Shown: positions 1 through 5,367, counted from the stretch's first letter. The stretch is DNA of 7,562 bases from Candidatus Saccharibacteria bacterium UBA1949 (GCA_002336735.1 DDER01000004.1:11537-19098), one strand, 5' to 3'. Program-made: numbers and translations. Notes: generated from the sequence alone by a model not told the origin.

Positions 1-117
1 GAGGGTGGCCTGGCGGAGCAGGCGCTGGCGCGCCTGCTCCTTTTTGGCCTCCGCCTTCTTTTTGTCCGCTTGAGCGGCCAACAAGGACGGGGTCGGGATG
101 ATAACGAGAGCGGACAT
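1..117 (-). CDS. Unrecognised protein, N-terminal 39 codons (runs off left edge)
   Basis: Not recognised. The minus strand is open from an ATG at 115-117 to the window edge. The start is supported by a strong purine-rich SD (GGAGG...AAGGAG) in 118-133, with AAGGAG six bases before the ATG. The peptide begins MSALVIIPTPSLLAAQADKK, then becomes a Lys/Ala/Glu/Gln/Arg-rich charged helix (roughly residues 18-36), possibly a coiled coil. The start is only mildly hydrophobic and is not a clear signal peptide. About 80% of codons end in G or C, higher than in the other genes here. Codons 25-35 also form a perfect palindrome that reads as a terminator on the plus strand, which leaves some doubt that the frame is coding. 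The nearest good upstream leftward promoter is about 520 bases away (648-676). Confidence 0.65.
   Translation of the reverse strand, partial: MSALVIIPTPSLLAAQADKKKAEAKKEQARQRLLRQATL
15..45 (+). terminator. Rho-independent terminator-like hairpin on plus strand
   Basis: GGAGCAGGCGC (15-25) and GCGCCTGCTCC (30-40) form a perfect 11-bp GC-rich stem with a TGGC loop, followed at once by TTTTT (41-45). On the plus strand this is a textbook intrinsic terminator. On the minus strand it has no T-run, so it would not stop the leftward gene whose coding frame it lies in. It may end a rightward gene lying left of the window, or it may be a by-product of a repetitive Gln/Arg/Ala coding stretch. Confidence 0.5.
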
Positions 118-154
118 GGTCCACTCCTTCCTCCGCCTTGTCAGGCGGAATTTG

Positions 155-224
155 GAGCTCGACCATTTCGAGCTCTCTCCCTCGCGTGTATATAGATATA
201 TATGCGCGATTCGAGAGAGCTCGA
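155..224. other. Two mutually exclusive hairpins
   Basis: The small hairpin pairs GAGCTCGA (155-162) with TCGAGCTC (168-175) around a CCATT loop. The large one pairs TCGAGCTCTCTC (168-179) with GAGAGAGCTCGA (213-224), 12 bp. Inside it, TCGCG (182-186) pairs with CGCGA (205-209) and TATATA (189-194) with TATATA (197-202). Between these blocks U187-G204 and G188-U203 can form wobble pairs in plus-strand RNA, giving a nearly continuous second stem. Both hairpins use 168-175, so only one can form at a time. In a leftward transcript the large hairpin would form first and the small one would replace it just before the SD. Confidence 0.6.
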
Positions 225-275
225 GTGAAGCCAACTCTTCAGGCGTCCTCGACATTTCTCTACTTTTCAATGTGC

Positions 276-300
276 TGCATCAAGGATTCTCCTTGATGCA
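276..300. repeat. 25-base palindrome, copy 1
   Basis: Perfect inverted repeat: arms TGCATCAAGGA and TCCTTGATGCA around TTC. Its reverse complement recurs at 5426-5450 with one mismatch. Read on the minus strand it carries an SD-like AAGGAG in the first arm and an ATG in the second, eight bases apart, so pairing would hide both. That ATG opens a six-codon frame, MQHIEK then TAG. It could be a dispersed intergenic palindrome or a sequestered mini-ORF start. Confidence 0.8.
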
Positions 301-318
301 CTGGTTGTGTGGGGGAGA

Positions 319-378
319 ACCCACTCTGAGCGTTTCTGCTCTTGCCCCATATAGAGGCCAGAAGCGCTCGGAGTGGGT
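319..378. other. Long 20-bp hairpin
   Basis: Bases 319-338 pair with 359-378 over 20 positions. Eighteen are Watson-Crick; the other two are U-G in plus-strand RNA and A-C mismatches in minus-strand RNA. CTCT (339-342) and AGAG (353-356) extend it by four pairs across a GC bulge, leaving a loop of about ten bases. There is no T-run after it on either strand, so it is not an intrinsic terminator. It is too long to be chance in a 60-base span. Confidence 0.75.
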
Positions 379-401
379 CAGGACGTGGTAACGTCCCGAC
401 C
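376..401. other. 10-bp hairpin next to the long stem
   Basis: In minus-strand RNA GGTCGGGACG pairs with CGTCCTGACC around TTACCA, ten pairs including one G-U. In plus-strand RNA the wobble becomes an A-C mismatch. It abuts and slightly overlaps the foot of the 319-378 stem, so the two would compete at bases 376-378. It also covers the stop codon of the doubtful 81-codon frame at 378-623. Confidence 0.55.
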
Positions 402-623
402 AGGCTGCTTTGCTAGCGATGTAAACGATAAAGGGGTTGAAATGGAGCCATCCGGCTCAGGCGACCGACCATACCTGAGTTTCTCAGGCTCAGTACGGGT
501 CCGATCTAGATAGTTCGATATAATAGGAGTCACCGTACCGCGCATATATATACATGCTGCGAGGGGCTCGACCATCAGTTCGATGTATCTTTGTCCCACC
601 CTTTCAACGTGCGTGTCGACCAA
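378..623 (-). CDS. Doubtful 81-codon ORF in the leader
   Basis: Not recognised and probably not a gene. The frame starts at a TTG (621-623) with a GAGAGG purine run four bases upstream, about 18 bases after the predicted start of the leftward transcript; this is the only reason to list it. The peptide (begins VDTHVERVGQ after the start) has no membrane segment or motif, and its second half is Pro/Ser/Thr/Arg-rich with no clear pattern. Several hairpins lie inside it, which fits a folded RNA better than a coding region. It could alternatively be a leader peptide gene. Confidence 0.2.
   Translation of the reverse strand: MVDTHVERVGQRYIELMVEPLAACIYMRGTVTPIISNYLDRTRTEPEKLRYGRSPEPDGSISTPLSFTSLAKQPGRDVTTS
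474..488. other. Small perfect hairpin
   Basis: CCTGAG and CTCAGG pair perfectly around TTT. It lies 15 bases from another small hairpin (GAGCC/GGCTC around ATCC, 445-458). No T-run follows on either strand. It is listed as part of the structured 118-641 region. Confidence 0.5.
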
Positions 624-647
624 TTTGCCTCTCGATCAACTGTGACT

Positions 648-676
648 ATCATAGCATTAGTTGTATTAAATGTCAA
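648..676 (-). promoter_or_regulatory. Strong leftward promoter, extended -10
   Basis: On the minus strand: TTGACA (671-676), a 17-base spacer ending in TGC, then TATGAT (648-653). The predicted start is near 641. It would drive the hairpin-rich leader and, if not attenuated, the gene starting at 117. It is divergent from the regulator's promoter at 741-769. A second leftward extended -10 without a -35 (TGT then TATACT) lies at 695-703. Confidence 0.65.
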
Positions 677-680
677 TAAT

Positions 681-704
681 GTTATAGCATCTTTTTAGTA
701 TAAC
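681..704. promoter_or_regulatory. Inverted repeat between divergent promoters
   Basis: GTTATA (681-686) and TATAAC (699-704) flank a 12-base spacer, between the leftward promoter and the regulator's promoter. TrmB-type regulators often bind palindromes near their own promoter, so this is a possible operator. In AT-rich DNA a 6-bp arm could be chance. Confidence 0.3.
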
Positions 705-727
705 AGGGGTAGATATGAGTACATTTT

Positions 728-746
728 TGTCAAAATAGGATTGACA
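728..746. promoter_or_regulatory. Inverted repeat containing the -35 of the regulator gene
   Basis: TGTCAA (728-733) and TTGACA (741-746) form a 19-base inverted repeat with a 7-base spacer. The right arm is the -35 hexamer of the promoter for the TrmB-like gene. TGTCAA also occurs at 671-676 as the -35 of the leftward promoter. A regulator bound here would block its own promoter; this is inference from position only. Confidence 0.35.
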
Positions 747-769
747 TATTAAACTATGTGTGCTATATT
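741..769 (+). promoter_or_regulatory. Promoter of the TrmB-like gene
   Basis: TTGACA (741-746), a 17-base spacer ending in TGC, then TATATT (764-769). Only nine bases separate the -10 from the ATG at 779, so transcription would start about two or three bases before it and the mRNA would be leaderless. An in-frame ATG at 758 lies between -35 and -10 and cannot be the start if this promoter is used. Confidence 0.8.
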
Positions 770-778
770 GGAACTATC

Positions 779-1537
779 ATGGATCCGTCCTCTACCCCGC
801 CTACCCCCGATAGAACCGCCCTCCTACGCAAAGCTGGCCTCACTGATAGTCAAGCCCGTGGTTACCTGGCACTCATCGAAAATGGTGCCCTGTCCCCGGT
901 AGAGCTCGCCGAAAAAACCGGCGAAAGCCGTACCAATGGCTACATGATCTGCGACAAATTGGTCGCTCTCGGCCTCGCCACTAAAAAGGATGGCGCAAAG
1001 TCAGAGTACGCTCCCGAAAATCCCTCGAGACTCAAGCAGATTCTCATAGATCGTCAAAAATCACTCCGTCAAGCCAACGACGAGCTAGCTGCAGCCCTCC
1101 CCGCACTCGTGTCAACTTACAAACTCGTCACAGATAAGCCGGGAGTTCTCTATCTCGAAGGTATCGATTCGCTTGTCGCTGTTTATGATGATATCATCGC
1201 AACAAAAGATATCTTGAGAATATTCCCAAGCGCGTACGACAGGGATGATCCGGAGATTGAGGCTATGATTGACAAGCAAATTGCCCGACAAAGAGCTGTG
1301 GGCATCAAGACAGAGGTTCTACTGCGCAAAGCAGTATTTGATAGTTCACAAAATGATGAGTTATTTGAAGCTCGTCCTGGCGCGTTCGACGCGCTCGACG
1401 CTCAAATAATGATCTATGGGCCTAACGTCGCCCTCACTACTTTTGAAAATGGAGTCATTACAACCGTTCTGACAAATCAACTGATTGCCGATACATTTAG
1501 GCAGCTTTTTGCTGCTCAGTGGGATCAATCATCGTAA
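779..1537 (+). CDS. TrmB-family transcriptional regulator
   Basis: A 252-residue DNA-binding regulator, expected in the cytoplasm. Residues about 20-85 form a winged helix of the TrmB type: a helix starting LTDSQARGYLALIENG, then LSPVELAEKTGES, a recognition helix around residues 50-66 (RTNGYMICDKLVALGLA) and a wing (KKDGAKSEYAPE). Residues about 83-115 form a helical linker typical of the family. The C-terminal half (about 122-250; GVLYLEGIDSLVAVYDDIIA, then LRIFPS) resembles the phospholipase-D-like effector domain of some TrmB-like proteins, without catalytic motifs that I can see. The ligand cannot be inferred. The start at 779 is chosen because the upstream ATG at 758 lies inside the promoter; no SD is needed if the mRNA is leaderless. 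Its last 41 bases overlap the convergent gene at 1497-3059. The targets may be the divergent transcript at 641 or its own gene. Confidence 0.88.
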   Translation: MDPSSTPPTPDRTALLRKAGLTDSQARGYLALIENGALSPVELAEKTGESRTNGYMICDKLVALGLATKKDGAKSEYAPENPSRLKQILIDRQKSLRQANDELAAALPALVSTYKLVTDKPGVLYLEGIDSLVAVYDDIIATKDILRIFPSAYDRDDPEIEAMIDKQIARQRAVGIKTEVLLRKAVFDSSQNDELFEARPGAFDALDAQIMIYGPNVALTTFENGVITTVLTNQLIADTFRQLFAAQWDQSS

Positions 1538-3059
1538 GTGAATACAAAAAAGTGTTAACATAGCTTGAGAATTCTTCGGGCAATATCTCTGGCAGCGCAT
1601 CAAATGTCTCTTGTATATGATTACCATGAAGAGTAATCTCCTGGGATCGTGCCCCCTCCTCAATAGCCCTCTGCGCTCTACGATTTGCAAGCGCAAGCTC
1701 TCCCTTCGCAAGAGCGATGCCAATCTTTCGTGCCACTTCAGAGCTATTCACGCCGTCTCGCGCTGTAGAGCCGATATCTAGGGAGACTTTCCCGTCTTCG
1801 TAGTCCAGCCTGACATTTATACGTTGCTTCTTATCAATGCCACGACCGCGTACCGTCATACCAAGACGTGCATTACGCCCATATGGACGCGCCGTAATCG
1901 TCACCGGAGATTTCGCCGCCCGTAGTGTCCCATACTGTGTCGTCGCCTCATGAACACTAAATTTGTCCGTCTCTATCGCCACAGCAATCTCGTGAATAAC
2001 TTCGCGCAGTTCACCTATTTCTTCTGCTACTGCGGCATATCCATCCACCTCAGCAAGTGCCAACAATTCTGTGGCACGTTTGATAAATGCGGTAGCAACC
2101 ATACTGTCAATATCCTGATCCTCCCCGAAATGACGCGCAATCCTCGAGCCATCCTGTCGAATCGACTGAAGATGTTCGATCATCTGACTACTCGGTTCCC
2201 TCTCGGTGAGAGTCAAGATAATATCACCAAGATCATCACCAAACTCGGTTGCAAGAAATGCGTCAATCAACTGCTGCTTGTTATCAGAATTCCTTATTTG
2301 CTGACATAACCTATCGTACGTTTGACTACTTGCGCCATCCATATATGATAATAATGCCAGCTGTTGCTGAAACGGAATATCTGTCGTGCAAAATGCTAAT
2401 TGATCAGAGATTTGAGCACCTACTTTGGGATCGTGCAATACCTTGAGCATAGAGAGATGCTCGTCGGTGACCAGTCCCGCCGACAACACATTTTGCCCAT
2501 CTACATACAGCTGCTTAACATTAAAGTATATGTCATATACGGCCACCATATCTGGCCCTACTGCATGCATCGAATCTCCGTCTTCGAGATATAATTGACG
2601 ATATTCCTCATCTAGAGCCGTGTTGTCAGGGGCTTTATAAAAATAGTTCATTGCCTCCATGGTCGATGCAAGAGGAGAATCATCATCATAGTATTCAATC
2701 CCAGCATCTAGGGCCGACTTCTTGTGGATCATTCTGTCATAATCGAGCTGAGCGACAATACGAAGCAGCCGGTGCTGATCAGTATCGGCAGAGAGTCTTT
2801 CTAGACTATCGAGAGTAAATTTCACCCCAGCGTAATACCGTGCGTCACGATCCCACAGTACACCATCGGCCTCGTCAGAAATCATCCTGAGAAAGGCGAT
2901 CTTGTCAGACATCCTATCAAAACCCGCAAATGTAGCCTTAAATGATTCCCGGAAGCCCTCTTCATCCTGCATACGCGAATCAAGAAACAACTTGCTTGCC
3001 GTCGCTGCCGCCATCTCGCTATTGCTCGTATTAGGGGTGGTTTCTTGTTTGACTGTCAT
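1497..3059 (-). CDS. Unrecognised 520-residue protein
   Basis: Not recognised. It is a full-length frame with its own strong promoter (3087-3115). There is no signal peptide or membrane segment, so it is probably soluble. Residues about 20-375 look mainly helical and acidic. Residues about 384-432 look like a small beta domain (PVTITARPYGRNARLG, then INVRLDYEDGKVSLDIG), followed by a charged helix (436-472) and a short helical tail. The leader before the ATG is an A-rich run with no SD. The coding strand is more AT-rich than pyrG or argS. The C-terminus (QQKAA then TAA) is encoded opposite the end of the TrmB-like gene. It may be a lineage-specific protein; pairing with the adjacent regulator suggests shared control but does not show it. 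Confidence 0.8.
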   Translation of the reverse strand: MTVKQETTPNTSNSEMAAATASKLFLDSRMQDEEGFRESFKATFAGFDRMSDKIAFLRMISDEADGVLWDRDARYYAGVKFTLDSLERLSADTDQHRLLRIVAQLDYDRMIHKKSALDAGIEYYDDDSPLASTMEAMNYFYKAPDNTALDEEYRQLYLEDGDSMHAVGPDMVAVYDIYFNVKQLYVDGQNVLSAGLVTDEHLSMLKVLHDPKVGAQISDQLAFCTTDIPFQQQLALLSYMDGASSQTYDRLCQQIRNSDNKQQLIDAFLATEFGDDLGDIILTLTEREPSSQMIEHLQSIRQDGSRIARHFGEDQDIDSMVATAFIKRATELLALAEVDGYAAVAEEIGELREVIHEIAVAIETDKFSVHEATTQYGTLRAAKSPVTITARPYGRNARLGMTVRGRGIDKKQRINVRLDYEDGKVSLDIGSTARDGVNSSEVARKIGIALAKGELALANRRAQRAIEEGARSQEITLHGNHIQETFDALPEILPEEFSSYVNTFLYSLTMIDPTEQQKAA

Positions 3060-3086
3060 TTTTTTATTTTTGAATTATATACATTC

Positions 3087-3115
3087 ATATTAGCACAAAC
3101 ATCATAAAAAGTCAA
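3087..3115 (-). promoter_or_regulatory. Promoter of the 520-residue gene
   Basis: On the minus strand: TTGACT (3110-3115), a 17-base spacer ending in TGC, then TAATAT (3087-3092). The predicted start is near 3080, giving a leader of about 20 bases that is A/T-only near the ATG and lacks an SD. The -35 overlaps the T-run and stem end of the mscL terminator. Confidence 0.75.
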
Positions 3116-3140
3116 GAGGTCGGGGATGGTGCCGACCTCT
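3106..3140 (-). terminator. Rho-independent terminator after mscL
   Basis: On the minus strand AGAGGTCGG (3132-3140) pairs perfectly with CCGACCTCT (3115-3123) around an 8-base loop, followed by TGAC and TTTTT (3106-3110). It lies 20 bases past the mscL stop. On the plus strand the same stem is followed by only a short T-run several bases away, so the main direction is leftward. It should close the pyrG-argS-mscL group. Confidence 0.8.
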
Positions 3141-3160
3141 GTGGTGGGTTTTGGGCGAAA

Positions 3161-3616
3161 TTATGATTTTTTCTTGTCGAGACGGTCGAGTTTGAGGACG
3201 TGAATGATGAGGTAGATGACCAATGCGGTGGCAAGCAGCGTGATTGCCGACGAGACGAATGCCCCCCACCTGAACTCCGCTTGGCGACCGAGCCATTCGG
3301 TAGTCCATACAGCTTTTTCAAGCCCTTCTCTGGAGCCAACGATGAACTGTACAATCGGGCTAATAAATCCTTCGACAAGTTTTTTGACAGTATCGCCTGC
3401 AGCAGTACCAATCGCTAGACCTACTGCCAGACCGACAACTCCCTGCTCGCGGATAAAGTTCATGAAACCACCGACAGGCGTCGTCGCAAGGACAGATGTC
3501 CGAGCCTTTAAGGCATCCGTACGAGCTCTGGTCGCGGCTAATTTTGCTGATGCAGCGGCACGCTGAGCGTTGGCGGCGCTTTGTTTTGCTGATTTATGCG
3601 ATGATGTTTTGGTCAT
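3161..3616 (-). CDS. mscL: MscL-like large-conductance mechanosensitive channel
   Basis: A 151-residue inner-membrane channel that opens under membrane tension to release solutes in osmotic shock; the family forms pentamers. The core begins near residue 51 (FMNFIREQGVVGLAVGLAIG, matching the MscL N-terminal helix and the Gly/Ala-rich TM1, to about 93). TM2 is about 117-142 (WGAFVSSAITLLATALVIYL and on). Two features are odd. Residues 1-48 are an Ala/Lys/Arg/Ser-rich extension absent from typical MscL, and the protein ends about ten residues after TM2, so the usual C-terminal cytoplasmic helix bundle is missing. The start is supported by AGGAGA (3621-3626) at normal spacing, so the extension is likely translated. 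It lies 73 bases after argS with its own -10 and is followed by a clear terminator. Confidence 0.88.
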   Translation of the reverse strand: MTKTSSHKSAKQSAANAQRAAASAKLAATRARTDALKARTSVLATTPVGGFMNFIREQGVVGLAVGLAIGTAAGDTVKKLVEGFISPIVQFIVGSREGLEKAVWTTEWLGRQAEFRWGAFVSSAITLLATALVIYLIIHVLKLDRLDKKKS

Positions 3617-3655
3617 ACTGTCTCCTATATCGGACTATTAAGATTACCTGTCTCA

Positions 3656-3661
3656 AGTATA
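3656..3661 (-). promoter_or_regulatory. -10 element before mscL
   Basis: TATACT on the minus strand, 39 bases before the mscL ATG. There is no recognisable -35 at 17 bases (an AT-rich TATTTA is there) and no TG extension, so it is weaker than the other promoters here. mscL may also be read from argS, as no terminator lies between them. Confidence 0.4.
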
Positions 3662-3689
3662 CTGACTATCTCAAAAAATAAATACCCTG

Positions 3690-5348
3690 CTACATGTGTT
3701 CTGGCGCATCGATCCCTATCATACCGAGACCACTGGCGAGCGTATCGCGATACAGCTCGACAAGCCGAAGCCGAATCGCTTCGCGATCACTGCCGATGAC
3801 GTGAGATGTTTCGTAAAATCGGTTGAATTCCTGAGCAAGCTCAAACAAATACGTGCAGATACCATGCGGCAACAGCTCTGTCGTCGCCCGTAGCACCGCA
3901 TCACTATATTCTCCTAGCTTGCGCAGCAGCGATCGTTCGCTAACGTCAAATGCAACCGCACCGCTATAGGTGGTGCTCGAGCCTTTTGATATGATTGAGC
4001 AAGCCCGAGCATGCGCGTACTGGATATACGGACCGCTATTACCGTCAAGCGCTACTGATTCACTCGGGTCAAAAACGATATCACCGCCGATACGCGATTT
4101 TGCAAATGCATATTTGATGGCTGCAAGCGCCGTCCGTTGAGCGTGAGGCCGTCCAGTCGCCTCGGCTGCTGCTGTGGCTGCGCGCACAATATCCCGAGCC
4201 AATAAAATATTACCCTTTCGCGAGCTCATCTTGACGCCGCCGCTGAGTTTGACAAACCCATGTGTGATATGGCGCGTGCGACGGGCAGGCTCTGGCGCGA
4301 ATTGCTCGATACTTTTCAGCACAACTTGCATGTATTGTTCTTGCTCGTTGGATGTTGTGATGATCGACTGATCAAAATCAGGATAATCCCGCCATTTCGT
4401 GAGACTGAGGCCTACGTCTTTGGCTTCGTACGTTGGCACACCTGCGGAATTGATAAATACACGGGTATGAAGCCCGTATGTATCGCCGTCAAACACGACG
4501 GCGTTCTCACTCATCGTATAGACGCCGTTTTGGAGTTGTTCCCTGACGGTCGCCACACCGAGTGGTGTCACTTCACTTTCAGGAATATAGCGATCAAATG
4601 GTACGACTTCGAGCTCTTTGTAGAGCAGTTTGAAATAATCATAGCTCCATTCGCGGCATGTCCAATAAGTCCTGGCAAAGGCAGATGTTGTATCTTGTAC
4701 ATCATGCAGCGTATACACGCGTTTGTTGAGTGCTATGATCTCCGCTTTGGCGTTTTCATCTGTCTCATAGGCGCTTGTCCCAGTAACATAGCACTCGCCC
4801 ATCCAAGTGGCGCGATCATCCTCTGGGATATCAGCGAGTTTGTCGGGGTATTCGCCGCCTAAATATTGGAGAATTCCCCACATACAGCGTCCGACATGCA
4901 GGCCCACATCTCCACCGTAGTTGATCCTCGTTGTGTCAGCACCCGCGTTTTCGACTAGCCGTGCGATCACATCGCCCACCAGTGTCGTGTAGAGATGGCC
5001 GGCGTGTAATGGTTTAAATGGATTTGGCTGCGAATACTCGACAAGTATCGTTTTGCCAGTGAACGGCCTAGCCAGCGGCCGCATCGCCTCGTCGAGCAGC
5101 GCGCGGTCGGTCAAGTACAGATTGATAAAACCCGGCCCTGCTACACTGACCTCTCGACACCGTTCGTCACGGCGCAGTATCTCAGCAATTTGTTCGGCGA
5201 TCTCGTGCGGATTGCGCCCGAGCCGCCCTGCTAACTGTAGGGCTATATTAGTCGCATAGTCACCAAATTGTGGCTCCGGCCGCGTGAGGACAACATTGAT
5301 GTCGATGTCAAATAGTTGCTTGACTGAATTCTTGAGAATTTGCTCCAT
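3690..5348 (-). CDS. argS: Arginyl-tRNA synthetase
   Basis: A 552-residue class I aminoacyl-tRNA synthetase that charges tRNA-Arg with arginine using ATP in the cytoplasm. The N-terminal tRNA-binding domain is about residues 1-80 (FGDYATNIALQLA, GPGFINLYL). The catalytic core has the HIGH motif as HAGH (115-118, within SQPNPFKPLHAGH), INYGGDVGLHVG (142-153) and the KMSKS motif as KMSSR (373-377, within GGVKMSSRKGN). The C-terminal helical anticodon-binding domain runs from about 430 (LDGNSGPYIQYAHAR to the end). Length is normal for the family. The frame stays open for 24 more codons upstream (to 5420), but those codons include the -10 element and do not resemble ArgRS, so ATG 5346-5348 is chosen. 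The purine run GAGGGG is only three bases from the ATG, a poor SD, and the -10 is ten bases away, suggesting a nearly leaderless mRNA. It lies 127 bases after pyrG. Confidence 0.95.
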   Translation of the reverse strand: MEQILKNSVKQLFDIDINVVLTRPEPQFGDYATNIALQLAGRLGRNPHEIAEQIAEILRRDERCREVSVAGPGFINLYLTDRALLDEAMRPLARPFTGKTILVEYSQPNPFKPLHAGHLYTTLVGDVIARLVENAGADTTRINYGGDVGLHVGRCMWGILQYLGGEYPDKLADIPEDDRATWMGECYVTGTSAYETDENAKAEIIALNKRVYTLHDVQDTTSAFARTYWTCREWSYDYFKLLYKELEVVPFDRYIPESEVTPLGVATVREQLQNGVYTMSENAVVFDGDTYGLHTRVFINSAGVPTYEAKDVGLSLTKWRDYPDFDQSIITTSNEQEQYMQVVLKSIEQFAPEPARRTRHITHGFVKLSGGVKMSSRKGNILLARDIVRAATAAAEATGRPHAQRTALAAIKYAFAKSRIGGDIVFDPSESVALDGNSGPYIQYAHARACSIISKGSSTTYSGAVAFDVSERSLLRKLGEYSDAVLRATTELLPHGICTYLFELAQEFNRFYETSHVIGSDREAIRLRLVELYRDTLASGLGMIGIDAPEHM

Positions 5349-5358
5349 ATACCCCTCT

Positions 5359-5367
5359 ATTGTAACA
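5359..5367 (-). promoter_or_regulatory. Extended -10 promoter of argS
   Basis: On the minus strand TGT precedes TACAAT (5359-5364), an extended -10. No good -35 is visible. Only ten bases separate it from the argS ATG, so transcription would start about three bases before the start codon. Read-through from pyrG could also supply argS mRNA. Confidence 0.55.

Larger units (their letters stand above)
118..641 (-). other. Hairpin-rich leader or candidate structured RNA (about 520 nt)
   Basis: No convincing gene lies here. A near-consensus leftward promoter (648-676) predicts a transcript starting near 641 that reaches the SD of the gene starting at 117. Along the way are many inverted repeats: 474-479/483-488, 445-449/454-458, 376-401, 319-378, 276-300, 168-224, 155-175 and 132-149. 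The last sits just upstream of the SD. Stems 155-175 and 168-224 share bases 168-175, so they exclude each other, the topology of a switchable leader. I looked for the signature cores of RNase P RNA, tmRNA, SRP RNA, 5S rRNA and group II intron domain V and found none. Strand is not settled: stems 168-224 and 319-378 pair best as plus-strand RNA (G-U pairs), whereas 376-401 pairs best as minus-strand RNA. Confidence 0.4.

Noticed and set aside
98..391. Plus-strand 97-codon frame across the left leader
   Set aside because: It runs through several perfect hairpins, has no SD or promoter, and overlaps the better-supported minus-strand start at 117.
500..545. T-box-like GTACCGCG near 535-542 on the plus strand
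   Set aside because: The surrounding T-box elements (specifier loop, AGGGTGG stretch, antiterminator) are missing and the downstream gene is a regulator, not a synthetase.
577..610. tRNA-like AGTTCGAT followed by CCCACC
   Set aside because: No acceptor stem or anticodon arm can be built around it, and the same AGTTCGAT occurs at 511-518 without a tRNA context.
1500..1520. GCAGC-TTTTT-GCTGC hairpin in the gene overlap as a terminator
   Set aside because: The T-run is in the loop, not after the stem, and the stem is only five pairs.
4260..4862. 200-codon plus-strand frame inside argS
   Set aside because: It lies wholly opposite the catalytic half of argS, which has clear motifs, so it is an antisense shadow.
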